Counted from the stretch's first letter, positions 1 through 8,902 are shown. The stretch: 64,000 nt of DNA from CAZXWN01 sp964644695 [NCBI: uncultured bacterium] (GCA_964644695.1 CAZXWN010000007.1:1-64000); one strand, 5' to 3'. Notes: a model not told the origin generated them from the sequence alone. A program made the numbers and translations.

Positions 1-41
1 TTAACATGCGGTTTCTTGCGCTCAAATTTAGCTTTCGCCAT
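1..41 (-). CDS. tuf: Elongation factor Tu, N-terminal fragment
   Basis: The first 14 codons of a minus-strand gene are present and read MAKAKFERKKPHVN, the conserved N-terminus of EF-Tu; the rest lies outside the window. EF-Tu is the GTPase that delivers aminoacyl-tRNA to the ribosome. The ATG at 41-39 is preceded by AGGAG at a normal distance. The tRNA-Thr gene just upstream on the same strand matches the common bacterial tRNA-tuf arrangement. The G-domain motifs cannot be seen, but the N-terminal match and context make the call nearly certain. Confidence 0.93.
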   Translation of the reverse strand, partial: MAKAKFERKKPHV

Positions 42-86
42 GGGTCATTTCTCCTGTGTATAATACTTTCGAAATTGAGTTTGCCT

Positions 87-116
87 ATTATAACCCGATT
101 TTCGGGTATGTTCCAA
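87..116 (-). promoter_or_regulatory. Possible internal promoter for tuf
   Basis: On the minus strand a perfect TATAAT (92-87) lies 18 bases from TTGGAA (116-111), between tRNA-Thr and tuf. The spacer contains a small perfect hairpin, ACCCGA/TCGGGT at 93-107, with no T-run after it, so it is not a terminator. It could give tuf transcription independent of the upstream tRNA, or it could be a processing signal. Confidence 0.45.
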
Positions 117-154
117 TATGTCTATGGATTAGACGGATGAACTTTGGGTAAAAA

Positions 155-230
155 TGGAGCCCAGAATCAGGATTGAACTGATGACCTCACCCTTACCAAG
201 GGTGTGCTCTACCAACTGAGCTATCTGGGC
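155..230 (-). tRNA. tRNA-Thr (anticodon GGT)
   Basis: The reverse complement starts GCCCAGATAGCTCAGTTGG and ends with an encoded CCA, 76 bases in all. The acceptor arm pairs GCCCAGA with TCTGGGC, and the T loop contains TTCAATC. The anticodon stem CACCC/GGGTG encloses the loop TTGGTAA, giving anticodon GGT, which reads ACC and ACU threonine codons. It lies directly upstream of tuf on the same strand and is probably co-transcribed with it. Confidence 0.96.
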
Positions 231-308
231 TTCTATCTCATCTATCCGGTGAAGTTCAGAGGATATTTTCCCTGCCCTTCTTTATATTGCTATTCTATCG
301 TTAAAAGA

Positions 309-326
309 CCCGGCCGTCTGACCGGG
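309..326 (-). terminator. Attenuator-like hairpin in the tRNA-Thr/tuf leader
   Basis: Read on the minus strand, CCCGG, an 8-base loop and CCGGG are followed at once by TCTTTT. It lies between the predicted promoter at 380-409 and tRNA-Thr, so it could partially terminate the transcript before the tRNA. The T-run is imperfect and the stem is only 5 bp, so regulation is a suggestion only. Confidence 0.35.
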
Positions 327-339
327 ACTTGGTTTTACC

Positions 340-377
340 CAAAACTCACCCCATTAGGTGGGGTTCATTAGAGTTTT
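340..377 (-). promoter_or_regulatory. Leader hairpin resembling the CRISPR repeat
   Basis: An outer 7-bp stem (AAAACTC 341-347 with GAGTTTT 371-377) encloses an inner stem (ACCCC 348-352 with GGGGT 360-364). The minus strand of 340-363 aligns without gaps to the plus-strand CRISPR repeat of the 39-54 kb arrays at about 19 of 24 bases, including an 11-base identity, ATGGGGTGAGT. It would form at the very 5' end of the tRNA-Thr/tuf transcript. Whether it is a stray repeat or an independent hairpin cannot be decided by eye. Confidence 0.5.
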
Positions 378-379
378 CT

Positions 380-409
380 ATTTTAATCAATTATCCCAAC
401 ATGTGTCAA
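380..409 (-). promoter_or_regulatory. Promoter for tRNA-Thr/tuf
   Basis: The minus strand reads TTGACA (409-404), an 18-base spacer and TAAAAT (385-380). This is a good sigma70-type match, placed to drive the tRNA-Thr and tuf genes, with transcription expected to start near 373. Confidence 0.6.
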
Positions 410-589
410 CCTGTTAATAAAAATATACTTATTAAAGGCCTTCCATAGACACACTAATCACTGATTAATCCGCAAAACACTTCAAAACATCACCCGCATC
501 CATACAGTGAACTATCGATTTTATAGAATCTTACGAAAAACATAGTTATCATATTGTAGTCAAAATATTATCAACGAGATGGAGTTATT

Positions 590-1231
590 ATGAAAAAAGA
601 GTACTCAAAGATACCTGAGTTATTTAAAGAGTCCTGGCCGGGTGAATTTGAAGGCTTTTCATGGCAGGATTTTTTGACAGCCATTCCCTCACCCCTTTTT
701 CTGGTAACCTCCTATAAATCAAATGGAAAAGAAAACGCCTGTATGCAATCATGGGCCACTTTTGTGGGTGATAAGGGTGAATTTATCTGCATATTAGGTT
801 CGGTGTCAAAAAGAGGGCATCTATACCAAACAATTAAGGAAAAAATGTGTTGTGTCCTGAATTTTCCCTCAAGAGATGTTTTTGATAAGTGCATGAAAAC
901 AGTCGAAAACAATGATTTTGAGGATCAGGAAATAACTAAATCAGGCCTGACGGCTGAAAAAGCTATTGCTGTAAATGCTCCAAGAGTGAAGGAATGTTTT
1001 CTTAACATTGAATGTGAATTCCTGTGGGAACATGAACATTTCGAAAACAGCCGCGATGTCGTCATTGCTTTAAAGGCTAAACATATTTGTATGGATGTAA
1101 ACAAAGCCGATGAAAGCGGGATGGGGCGATATGGGAAAACAGGCTATATGTACAACATACACAGCCCGCGAAATCCAGAAACAGGTGACGTTTTGCCCGA
1201 TTGTTTTGGCGCTATTGAAAAGTACAAATAA
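590..1231 (+). CDS. Flavin reductase-like (flavoredoxin family) protein
   Basis: This 213-residue protein looks like a member of the flavin reductase-like FMN-binding family (split beta-barrel, DIM6/NTAB type). Family features are the early stretch IPSPLFLVTSYKSNGKENAC, a following strand with CILGSVSK, and the late RYGKTGYMYN segment. Such proteins bind FMN and transfer electrons from reduced pyridine nucleotides or small redox proteins; the partner here is unknown. There is no signal peptide, so it should be cytoplasmic. The ATG has GGAG seven bases upstream. It stands alone and is followed by a hairpin repeat at 1257-1305 that could act as a terminator. Confidence 0.8.
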   Translation: MKKEYSKIPELFKESWPGEFEGFSWQDFLTAIPSPLFLVTSYKSNGKENACMQSWATFVGDKGEFICILGSVSKRGHLYQTIKEKMCCVLNFPSRDVFDKCMKTVENNDFEDQEITKSGLTAEKAIAVNAPRVKECFLNIECEFLWEHEHFENSRDVVIALKAKHICMDVNKADESGMGRYGKTGYMYNIHSPRNPETGDVLPDCFGAIEKYK

Positions 1232-1256
1232 TCTGGTAAGAAAGACCTTGATGCCG

Positions 1257-1305
1257 AACGAATCACTCACGGACCTGGTCCGAGCAGCTCCGTGAATGAT
1301 TCGTT
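1257..1305 (+). repeat. Dispersed hairpin repeat, copy 1
   Basis: The arms AACGAATCACTCACGGA and TCCGTGAATGATTCGTT pair over 17 bp with one mismatch around a 15-base loop. Related elements sharing the ACGGA...GAGCA..TCCGT core occur at 11885-11920, 25570-25618 and 41136-41164. It follows the flavin reductase stop codon and may end transcription, though no clean T-run follows. Confidence 0.75.
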
Positions 1306-1357
1306 TCGCTTAATGAATGCCATTTGTTGTAAAAAAGATGTTTTTGAAAACCTGCCT

Positions 1358-2962
1358 CTAGTTAATATGAAATAATTCCAAATACCGTTCATGGGTCATA
1401 TATGTCGGAGACATCTTTTCTTTGATTTTTTCATATTCTGTATTCAGAGGACTGATTCGAGACCAACGGGATGTCTGCGGCAGAGAACTGTTTGGGATGA
1501 AATATAGACCCTGTGATTCCAGTACGGCCGCTGCACTCGTTTTTCTGACTCCCTCCAACTTAGAACACAGACCTGACAATCTAAAAATGGATTCTTTATC
1601 CCCTTGCGAACAACGGATGAGTAATGAGTTAAAGTCTTCATTCGACAGATATCCACTGTCTGCTGATTCAATGACATTATTCTCAATCAACTCCTTGATT
1701 CGTGCATCCAAAAATCCAAAAAACTCCTTTCGCTGAATCCAATTACCGTCTTTTAGATTATTGACGTTATCCCGGATTATCAGAAATTGCTTTTCCAATT
1801 CATAGATATCTACATCTGGTAACCTTAATACCTGCGCGCTTTTCAACAATAACAGGCTTTGAAAATATAGCTTATCCATAGAGGTCTGGCGGGAAAGATT
1901 CAAATAAAGTTGTTTCCAGATAGTTTGATAATATCCTGTATGAACAGAGGTGACACTGGATTCTTGAAAGCCTCTTAATTCCGGAAGCACAACGTTTCGG
2001 TAATCATTTTCCGACTGGATGGGTACTGCAGTTAAATATAGAAACAGCCGATAAGATTGGTCTTCATAAGCTGGATTATCAAATTCTCTTAACACCCTTT
2101 TAAATAGAGAGGATGAACCTTTTTCTGTCCAAATAATTCGTCGCAGCAGACCATCGGCACCCGGGGACTGCTTGCGCCATGTTTGGTCGAATAATTCCTG
2201 CGCATATAAGTCTGCGGTTTTACCCCCCAGCCTGAGTTGAACAATCTTCTCATATTCATCCAGACGGTTTCTTACTTCTACATAACGTTCTTTCGCCCTG
2301 CACTTTTGAATAAAAGCAAGCTGTTTTTGCGGGTTATCCACATACATCCCCATATAAGCATTGATTTGCTTGATACGGATAGAAGGGTCTTCGGAATTCA
2401 GTAATATTTCTAAATCAGGCTCTGGCTTTGAGGACAAGCTAGATTCCAGTAAATATTTGGCCTGGTACTCTATTTCACGTCTGTCAGGATGATTCTGGTA
2501 TTGGGCTTGTTTCAGCAGTTGAACCAGGCGGTAATGGATTGTCAGTGACATTTTATAGTCCCCCAACCTGTAATAAACCTGTCCCAGTTTCACTAAGGCA
2601 TTTAGATACCACCGGGTTTTTGAATAACTCTCCGTCATTTTTTCCAAATAAGGTAACGCTTCCCGGTCCATATTCTGGTATATGTATCCCCAGCCAATTA
2701 CATGAAGTAATTCCCCTTTTTGATAATAATCCGGTTGAGAACCCTTCTCCAATAGAGACACTCCCAAACTCGTACACTTCTCAATCCATTCTTTCTGATT
2801 AGGAATAGCCGAAGTATCTGCATCATGAGTCAGCACCCTCTGGTATAAATCAAACTCCGCTGTACATCGGCTAAACTGTTGGGTCCAATCCTCTGCCCAG
2901 ACACTCTGGAATCCTATCAATAGGACTCCAGTCATGATAACCCTCTTGATCCATAATCCCAT
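1358..2962 (-). CDS. Secreted TPR-like protein of unknown function
   Basis: The ATG at 2962 is preferred over an in-frame start at 3010 because GGGAGGAT lies seven bases upstream and the protein then begins with a clean signal peptide (MGLWIKRVIMTGVLLIGFQSVWA, cut near AED). The mature part is about 510 residues and mostly helical. Around residues 85-155 it resembles tetratricopeptide repeats, for example YIYQNMDREALPYLEKM followed by VYYRLGDYKMSL. That fold usually mediates protein-protein contacts. No catalytic motif is visible. It is a single gene facing an AsnC-domain gene across a 185-base gap. Function is not recognised; a periplasmic scaffold is plausible. Confidence 0.75.
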   Translation of the reverse strand: MGLWIKRVIMTGVLLIGFQSVWAEDWTQQFSRCTAEFDLYQRVLTHDADTSAIPNQKEWIEKCTSLGVSLLEKGSQPDYYQKGELLHVIGWGYIYQNMDREALPYLEKMTESYSKTRWYLNALVKLGQVYYRLGDYKMSLTIHYRLVQLLKQAQYQNHPDRREIEYQAKYLLESSLSSKPEPDLEILLNSEDPSIRIKQINAYMGMYVDNPQKQLAFIQKCRAKERYVEVRNRLDEYEKIVQLRLGGKTADLYAQELFDQTWRKQSPGADGLLRRIIWTEKGSSSLFKRVLREFDNPAYEDQSYRLFLYLTAVPIQSENDYRNVVLPELRGFQESSVTSVHTGYYQTIWKQLYLNLSRQTSMDKLYFQSLLLLKSAQVLRLPDVDIYELEKQFLIIRDNVNNLKDGNWIQRKEFFGFLDARIKELIENNVIESADSGYLSNEDFNSLLIRCSQGDKESIFRLSGLCSKLEGVRKTSAAAVLESQGLYFIPNSSLPQTSRWSRISPLNTEYEKIKEKMSPTYMTHERYLELFHIN

Positions 2963-3147
2963 GTGCCTATCCTCCCAGTGATTCTTGGGGAATAATACCA
3001 CAATACCCACCCCACATTCCCTAATACCTGCCCTCTCCGAAAAAGGTTACATCTGGATTTTATCCATAATGGAGCCATTGGATACTCGAGCCTCTGATTC
3101 CATAAAAGTTCACGATATAATGATGATGTAAAGGAGATTAAAACATT

Positions 3148-3429
3148 ATGGTATCTGCATTTGTTTTACTCAAGGTGGAACGTCATAAAATTGACGGAGT
3201 GGCCGGACAATTGGCTGAGATGCCCAACATTTCTGAAGTTTATTCCGTTGCCGGTCAACATGATTTAATTGCCGTTATTCGTGCCAAAAACAATGAGGAA
3301 CTTGCTGAACTGGTCACAGGAAAACTCCTGCAGGTGGATGGGATTCTGTCTTCTGAAACCAATATCGCCTTCCGGGTTTATTCTCGATACGATTTGGATC
3401 GGGTTTTCTCCCTCGGAACTGAAGGATAA
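3148..3429 (+). CDS. Stand-alone Lrp/AsnC-type ligand-binding (RAM) domain
   Basis: The 93-residue protein is only the C-terminal regulatory domain of Lrp/AsnC regulators, without the helix-turn-helix. It has the beta-alpha-beta-beta-alpha-beta pattern with the typical stretches VYSVAGQHDLIAVIRAKN and GILSSETNIAFRVYSRYD. Such single-domain proteins bind amino acids or similar effectors and form dimers or higher rings. AAAGGAGA lies upstream of the ATG. A metallophosphoesterase gene follows after 12 bases, so the two are probably co-transcribed, although no functional link is obvious. Confidence 0.85.
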   Translation: MVSAFVLLKVERHKIDGVAGQLAEMPNISEVYSVAGQHDLIAVIRAKNNEELAELVTGKLLQVDGILSSETNIAFRVYSRYDLDRVFSLGTEG

Positions 3430-3441
3430 TCCTAAGCCAGT

Positions 3442-4374
3442 ATGGGTTGGCGATGGATTCGAAAAAAACGCCGCCAGGCGTTATGGCTGACGGTATTTGT
3501 GATTATTTGTATAACAGGTCTGTTTTACTGGCTGGCAGGCATTGCCAGACAGGACACAGACCATTTTGTTGTTATCCGTAAAAATCTCCAGGTAAAAAAC
3601 CTCCCCCCTGAATTTGAAGGATACCGGATTCTGCATATTTCGGATATTCATGGAAAACAATTCGGTTCCCACCAGTCTGAGATAATCACCACACTAAGCC
3701 GTGAGTCCATAGATATAGTCTGTCTGACAGGTGACTATGTGTTTAAGCAAAATCGGCAAGAACCCCAGGGTGTTGATGCGACAGCGGATTTAATCACAGG
3801 ATTAAAGCAAACCCATTCAGACTGTCCGGTATTTTTTATTTTAGGGAACTGGGACATGCTCCACAAAAATATCATTATTGATGAACTGACACTTGCCGGG
3901 GCTGTTTTTCCTAAAACACCGAGAAGTATTACCCGTGGGAAATCAAAAATCCTTATCGGACCCGCCACCTTGTCCATACCTCAGGCAAAAAAGAATCCAA
4001 TCCCCAACAGACAGTTTTATATCGGTCTGATTCATTACCCATGGGATTCTAATTATGTAAAAAAGGCCGGAAATAAACCCCGGATTAAAGGTAAATATTT
4101 ACTCCGACAAAACGGTAAAAATCCAAAAGCTTTTATCAGAGCAGATTTGTTTTTAGCGGGGCATACACACGGAGGGCAAATCCGATTGCCCCTGATGGAA
4201 AAAATTGTTCCAATGATTTATACAAAAGGTGAATATCGCCGGGGGGACACTGTTCTCTATGTATCGGGAGGCATCGGTACAGGAAATATCTCACTCTTGA
4301 GATATCGGTTATTTAATCCGGCAGAAATTAGTATTTTGGAACTTCACCGAGATAATACTAAAAAGCCTTTATAA
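3442..4374 (+). CDS. Membrane-anchored calcineurin-like metallophosphoesterase
   Basis: This 310-residue protein has one N-terminal membrane segment (about residues 14-34) and then a metallophosphoesterase domain like those of YkuE/YaeI. The metal ligands are visible in order: D68 and H70 in HISDIHG, D98 in LTGDYV, N136 in LGNWDM, H198 in GLIHYPW, and H241/H243 in AGHTHGGQ. GNWD instead of the usual GNHD/E means the commonly conserved histidine after Asn is Trp, as in some family members. YkuE-type enzymes act on lipid or nucleotide phosphates at the membrane; the substrate here is unknown. The last bases overlap the end of the convergent PPTase gene. Confidence 0.88.
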   Translation: MGWRWIRKKRRQALWLTVFVIICITGLFYWLAGIARQDTDHFVVIRKNLQVKNLPPEFEGYRILHISDIHGKQFGSHQSEIITTLSRESIDIVCLTGDYVFKQNRQEPQGVDATADLITGLKQTHSDCPVFFILGNWDMLHKNIIIDELTLAGAVFPKTPRSITRGKSKILIGPATLSIPQAKKNPIPNRQFYIGLIHYPWDSNYVKKAGNKPRIKGKYLLRQNGKNPKAFIRADLFLAGHTHGGQIRLPLMEKIVPMIYTKGEYRRGDTVLYVSGGIGTGNISLLRYRLFNPAEISILELHRDNTKKPL

Positions 4375-5046
4375 CGCCATGATTGTAATAACAAATCCGG
4401 CACCCACTCTCCATCGGCCGGAATATTCTTTTCCCTTTACACCCAAACCTTCAATATCCTGCGTCAGAACAATCCGAAACTCTCCAATCGAAGGTCCTGT
4501 TTCAACCTCCACATCTGTCCAGTTTAATCGAGATCGGGTCAAAGGATATTGGGCCTTATAAAAACATTCTTTAGCAGAAAAGACTAAAGGGATATGGTTA
4601 ATTTTCATCCTGGGGGGCAGGTTTTCTGTTTCTTTCTGTTCACGCGCTGTCATGACCCGATGAGAAACCTTGTCTGGAAACCCGTGAACCCGTTCCACAT
4701 CTAAACCAACCGATCTTTGTTTCCCCTGTTTCATAACAACGGCGGCGGCCAGATGTTCTTTATGTGAAATACATCCGGCATATCCCGCTGGCCATCGAGG
4801 CAAACCATCAACATCCCGCAGCACAGGAATTGGAGTCAGACCTGCTTGCACCAGGGCCTGATGTGCAGCACATCGACCTGCAGCAAATCCTATCCTCCGG
4901 GTCTCAGTCCAATCAGCGGCAATGGCCGCCTCTTCAGGAAAGATGTTCGATTCAGTTTCCATCATATCCAGTAATACCAGAACAGCTCCTTTGGGAGATA
5001 GTCCTGCCGTATCCGGATATCGGTGGTTCACTCGCTCTTCATCCAT
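4369..5046 (-). CDS. 4'-Phosphopantetheinyl transferase (Sfp/EntD type)
   Basis: A 225-residue enzyme expected to move the phosphopantetheine arm of CoA onto acyl or peptidyl carrier proteins. Family motifs are in order: a basic/histidine segment with SHKEH (94-98), the Mg-binding GLDVERV (D116, E118), and FSAKECFYKAQ (E160, K164). The length fits the EntD/Sfp class rather than the short AcpS class. No carrier-protein synthase is in the window, so the target is elsewhere. It lies 12 bases after the CNNM transporter gene on the same strand and overlaps the end of the convergent phosphoesterase gene by 6 bases. Confidence 0.88.
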   Translation of the reverse strand: MDEERVNHRYPDTAGLSPKGAVLVLLDMMETESNIFPEEAAIAADWTETRRIGFAAGRCAAHQALVQAGLTPIPVLRDVDGLPRWPAGYAGCISHKEHLAAAVVMKQGKQRSVGLDVERVHGFPDKVSHRVMTAREQKETENLPPRMKINHIPLVFSAKECFYKAQYPLTRSRLNWTDVEVETGPSIGEFRIVLTQDIEGLGVKGKEYSGRWRVGAGFVITIMAL

Positions 5047-5058
5047 ACAAACACCTGT

Positions 5059-6384
5059 TTATTCTTCCTGGTTATTTCGGGTAATCCGAACTTTGCTCAC
5101 CCGGTGGTCAACCATTTCAAGAACAGTAAACTCCAGATTCTCCCACTGAAAGGACTCGCCCGCGACAGGCAATCTTCCTAAATAAGTGGTGATGAATCCC
5201 CCTAACGTCGTAAAAAGACCTGACTTATCCTGAGGAAGGCTGATGATGCCCAGAGCCTCTTTCAATTCTTCCGTAGAGACCAATCCTTCCATGACCCAGG
5301 TTGCCTCGTCCACCTGTTCTTTTCGGTATTCACGGGCCGAACCTGCCGTAAATACCTGTCCAGTCAAGGCAAGCATGAGATTGTTCAGACTGACTAATCC
5401 TCTCACACTTCCGTTTCCATCAACAACCACCGCCACATGCATCCGGGTATCTCTAAACTGTTCCAGAATTGAAAATGCTGGAATAGACCCCGGAACATAA
5501 AGAGGGACTTGTAACATTCGCCTCAAGGCTTGGCGGAACATGAATCCTTCAGCATTCATATCCAGATTCAAAACATCTTTGATATAAAGTACCCCAATGA
5601 TTTTATCGAGGGCACCATCACACACCAGAAACCGGATGAAGGTACTGTCTTTGATTTTTCGTAAAAAGACTCCCGGAGGATCATTGATGTCCAGCCAGTA
5701 GATGTCTGTTCGAGGTGTCATGATGGCTTCCACTTGCTGATTCCCCACCCTTAACACTCGCTTCATTAAATCTTCTTCCACCGGCGGAAATAATCCTTCC
5801 TTGACCCCTTCTTCCACTAAAATCTTGATTTCCTCCGAAGAAACAGTTGTCTCTTTCCGAGGTTTCATTCCCAGTAATGAGGCGAAAGTTTCTGTAGAAA
5901 TAGACAAGAGGTTTACAATGGGATGAACAATAACCGATATCGTTTGAACAGGTCCCGTCACCCAGAGAGCAATCTTCTCAGGACTGTTCAATGCCATACG
6001 CTTAGGGACTAATTCACCAAAAATCAGCGTTAAAAAAGTAATAATCAAAACGATAAGAGACAGCCCAATAGTCTTCCCTGTAAGAGGGTCCATACCAAAA
6101 CTTTGGAACAACCAGACAGCCAGTTCTTCGGCAATGGTTACTCCACCAAATGCACCACTTAAAATACCTACCAGGGTAATGGCGACTTGAACTGTTGATA
6201 GAAATCGGTTCGGAGATTGGGTGAGATTTAAGGTTCGTCGGGCCTGACGATTCCCCTGGTTGGCCCATTGTTGTAGAAGGGTTTTCCGAGCTGAAACCAA
6301 CGCCATCTCGGACATGGAAAAAAATCCATTAATCAGGATGAGTATCAGGATAATAACTATTTCAAAAATCACAGACTCCGTCAT
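5059..6384 (-). CDS. CNNM/CorC (HlyC) family membrane transporter
   Basis: The 441-residue protein has the standard CNNM layout: a DUF21 membrane domain (residues 1 to about 200, with the early GFFSMSEMALVSARK motif), paired CBS domains (about 215-335, from MTPRTDIYWLDI), and a C-terminal CorC/HlyC domain (about 350-435). Such proteins export or sense Mg2+ or other divalent metals in the inner membrane. Older annotations call them haemolysins without good evidence. It is upstream of and probably co-transcribed with the PPTase gene. Confidence 0.9.
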   Translation of the reverse strand: MTESVIFEIVIILILILINGFFSMSEMALVSARKTLLQQWANQGNRQARRTLNLTQSPNRFLSTVQVAITLVGILSGAFGGVTIAEELAVWLFQSFGMDPLTGKTIGLSLIVLIITFLTLIFGELVPKRMALNSPEKIALWVTGPVQTISVIVHPIVNLLSISTETFASLLGMKPRKETTVSSEEIKILVEEGVKEGLFPPVEEDLMKRVLRVGNQQVEAIMTPRTDIYWLDINDPPGVFLRKIKDSTFIRFLVCDGALDKIIGVLYIKDVLNLDMNAEGFMFRQALRRMLQVPLYVPGSIPAFSILEQFRDTRMHVAVVVDGNGSVRGLVSLNNLMLALTGQVFTAGSAREYRKEQVDEATWVMEGLVSTEELKEALGIISLPQDKSGLFTTLGGFITTYLGRLPVAGESFQWENLEFTVLEMVDHRVSKVRITRNNQEE

Positions 6385-6474
6385 GAAGTTCCTTCCAACA
6401 GCAGGTTATCTTCCATAGTTTCATTATATAAGAATACATCACTGAAGATGCAGGTCGATGACTTATAAATAAAA

Positions 6475-6506
6475 AACTCCTGCCACTGATATTCCGGGCA
6501 GGAGTT
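6475..6506 (-). terminator. Rho-independent terminator
   Basis: AACTCCTGCC and GGCAGGAGTT form a perfect 10-bp stem. On the minus strand the stem runs into TTTTTTATTTAT. It is 22 bases after the stop codon of the DUF4434 gene. Confidence 0.85.
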
Positions 6507-6528
6507 TATAATTATTTAATGACATACC

Positions 6529-7599
6529 CTAACGTGGATTCGAGAAATACTGTTTTCTATATTTCTGGTAATCGGTATATAACTTCCGGGCTTCTGGTTT
6601 AGGTGAACTTTTCGCCATGTAATGGATATATTCAAATGTAACGATTTTATCCGCATGACGGGCTGCCACCTGAAGAGAATCCTCCAACTGGTCCATAGTG
6701 AAAGGGAAGTATCCGATATTCCCCATCACAGCATTTTCCACATCCGTCCAGTATTCTTTCTTTGCCGATTTAGCAACGTCCTGACACCAGGCTTGCGCCA
6801 TATCCGTGTGTTTGATATCCGACAAATAAGTTCCCACACCATCAATCACCATCCAGGTATCAATCTCAGCAATCCCTGTGATCCACGGACGCCAGAACTG
6901 GTCTAGATACTGACGGGAAGGAGGCATCGGCACGAGTTTTCCTTCCTTATTTTTCTGCCATTCAGCATATAAACCTACGGAATGAATAACCTTCAGATTA
7001 GGATTATACCGTTTAATGGTTTGAGCCACAGTGCGCGTGGAATTGATCCAAAGTGCACGAGTATTGGTTTTATCGACATCTGTTGGAGAAGGCTCATTGG
7101 TAATATAAACCCCGTAGAAACTGGGATGTTTCGAATATCGGGTGATATATTCTTTTCGGAACTGTTCAGATTTCCCCGTGGTCCAGACTTTCATCCACTG
7201 ACTGGGATTTTCCTGCCAACAGTCCGGGGCCAGGAAATCTCCCAGAATAACTTTCATCCCGTATTTATCAGCCGCCTGTAATATAGATTCCATGGGGTCA
7301 CGATTTTCAAGCAATGAATCTTCCCGAAAGACAGAACTTTTAAGAAAGGTTTGGTAGTCCCGTTTATCATTATCCCACCAGGCTCCATGATGAATAATGA
7401 TAATATCCATCCCGGCCTCTTTCATGGCTTTCACTTCATCGGCAAACTTCTGATCACTCCAGTCCTTAAAAAGCCAGCTTCCCAATTGCCAAAACGCACC
7501 ATCCAAAATGGGCTGACGGGCACTTACCATTCCACTGAGCATCATCACCGCAACTCCTATGGTTATAAACCGAATGACACTATTCAGATATCGTTTCAT
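6529..7599 (-). CDS. Secreted DUF4434 glycosidase-like protein
   Basis: The 356-residue protein starts with a signal peptide (MKRYLNSVIRFITIGVAVMMLSGMVSA) and continues as a TIM-barrel resembling DUF4434, a group related to glycoside hydrolases. Features include an early GAFWQLGSWLFKDWSDQ, the strand MDIIIIHHGAW, and YGVYITNEPSP, whose Glu sits where barrel glycosidases place a catalytic acid. Activity and substrate are not established for the domain. It is probably co-transcribed with the upstream acyltransferase-like gene and ends at a strong terminator. A role in polysaccharide use is inferred from the other glycosidases in the window. Confidence 0.8.
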   Translation of the reverse strand: MKRYLNSVIRFITIGVAVMMLSGMVSARQPILDGAFWQLGSWLFKDWSDQKFADEVKAMKEAGMDIIIIHHGAWWDNDKRDYQTFLKSSVFREDSLLENRDPMESILQAADKYGMKVILGDFLAPDCWQENPSQWMKVWTTGKSEQFRKEYITRYSKHPSFYGVYITNEPSPTDVDKTNTRALWINSTRTVAQTIKRYNPNLKVIHSVGLYAEWQKNKEGKLVPMPPSRQYLDQFWRPWITGIAEIDTWMVIDGVGTYLSDIKHTDMAQAWCQDVAKSAKKEYWTDVENAVMGNIGYFPFTMDQLEDSLQVAARHADKIVTFEYIHYMAKSSPKPEARKLYTDYQKYRKQYFSNPR

Positions 7600-7651
7600 A
7601 TTCCATAACTCCTTCTAAGATAGACCCTTCAAAGTTTCCTTATATTTCATA

Positions 7652-8902
7652 CTAAAGTTTTAAACGAATGGATAGACGAGATAACAATGCGGTTACACCT
7701 ACAATAAAGAAGGCGAAAATCAACGACCGTAAAATCCCCAACGAACCTGACTTAAGATGAGTTGATAACCAGGTAATTCCGACTATCCCCAAAAATGAAA
7801 GGACCAGATTAGGAAGAATGTATGCCAGCAGGGGATTACTTCCAGCAGGTCGGATTGGAGCAGCCCAGCCTCTAAACTGACAAACATCCGCAATCCAGTA
7901 AATAAAAGCATACACTACCGTACAAATTGCCGCACTGTATAAAGTCCACGAGGGCGTCGCATTGTTCTTTGAAATCCCGAAGAGTCGCGCCGGCTCCAGC
8001 GGATCAAAAAAGTAACCTAAGACTGCCAATACTGCCGCAAATCCCAACATCCAGCCAATCCTGCGGGAAGGCGTTGGAGCGGGCGTGGTTTCCATAAACA
8101 ATAATCCCAGAATAACACCCGCCTGAGTCAGGGTTGTGTGGCCGCCGATCTGCCCCGCCATCCAGATGTAATCATTGATTGGACCCAGCGGAATTGAGGC
8201 TCCACAACGATCTCCAATATTGATTGCAACTAAAACAAATAAAGCTAACAGGTGAAAAGAAAAACATTTCCGTATGATCAGGTATATCAGACTGGCGGTC
8301 AGGTAAGACCATCCAATCAAACCCAGGATTCCCCACCAACTGGTACGCATCCAAACGGTCCCTTCGGACAAAGTACCTCTGTAACTCCAAGCCAAAAACC
8401 CCAACAAGATAAAACCGAGACTGCGAAAGACCCAACCTAAAACATATCCCTTACCTTGGCGGGGATAACGGTTCCATACCAGAATAACTGAACTGAAGAA
8501 AAGGAATATCCATGAGGATCGAGATAATATGGCCGTTGTTGCATCATAACGTCCCATATTCACCATAAACACACCTATAGTCAGAAGACCCAAAGTCCGA
8601 AGTAAGATATGCCCCAACTGGTTAAGCAGCCCTACTCCGGAAGATAACCTTCTATCAAAAGCAAAGGGAATGGACATCCCCACAATAAATAAAAAGGCGG
8701 GGAAGACTAAATCCACCAAAGTCATTCCATCCGTACTCAGCCATGAGACTTCATCAGCATGTTTTAACCACCAGGGTACACCCGAGATTCCCGCTACATC
8801 ATTCACAAAAATCATTAACAGAATGGTCAATCCCCTGAAGATATCAATGGAAACCACCCTTTCTTCAGGTAATAACATACTCGGATGAAATGGCTTATTC
8901 AT
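7652..8902 (-). CDS. DUF5009/HGSNAT-like membrane acyltransferase
   Basis: A 416-residue polytopic membrane protein with about 10 helices. The N-terminal signature RVVSIDIFRGLTILLMIFVND is typical of the family containing heparan-alpha-glucosaminide N-acetyltransferase and bacterial DUF5009 proteins. LVDLVFPAFLFIVGMSIPFA is also characteristic. Members are thought to carry acetyl groups across the membrane to amino sugars. It is upstream of the DUF4434 gene on the same strand, 52 bases apart, so the two may form a small glycan-processing unit. The acceptor sugar is unknown. Confidence 0.85.
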   Translation of the reverse strand: MNKPFHPSMLLPEERVVSIDIFRGLTILLMIFVNDVAGISGVPWWLKHADEVSWLSTDGMTLVDLVFPAFLFIVGMSIPFAFDRRLSSGVGLLNQLGHILLRTLGLLTIGVFMVNMGRYDATTAILSRSSWIFLFFSSVILVWNRYPRQGKGYVLGWVFRSLGFILLGFLAWSYRGTLSEGTVWMRTSWWGILGLIGWSYLTASLIYLIIRKCFSFHLLALFVLVAINIGDRCGASIPLGPINDYIWMAGQIGGHTTLTQAGVILGLLFMETTPAPTPSRRIGWMLGFAAVLAVLGYFFDPLEPARLFGISKNNATPSWTLYSAAICTVVYAFIYWIADVCQFRGWAAPIRPAGSNPLLAYILPNLVLSFLGIVGITWLSTHLKSGSLGILRSLIFAFFIVGVTALLSRLSIRLKL

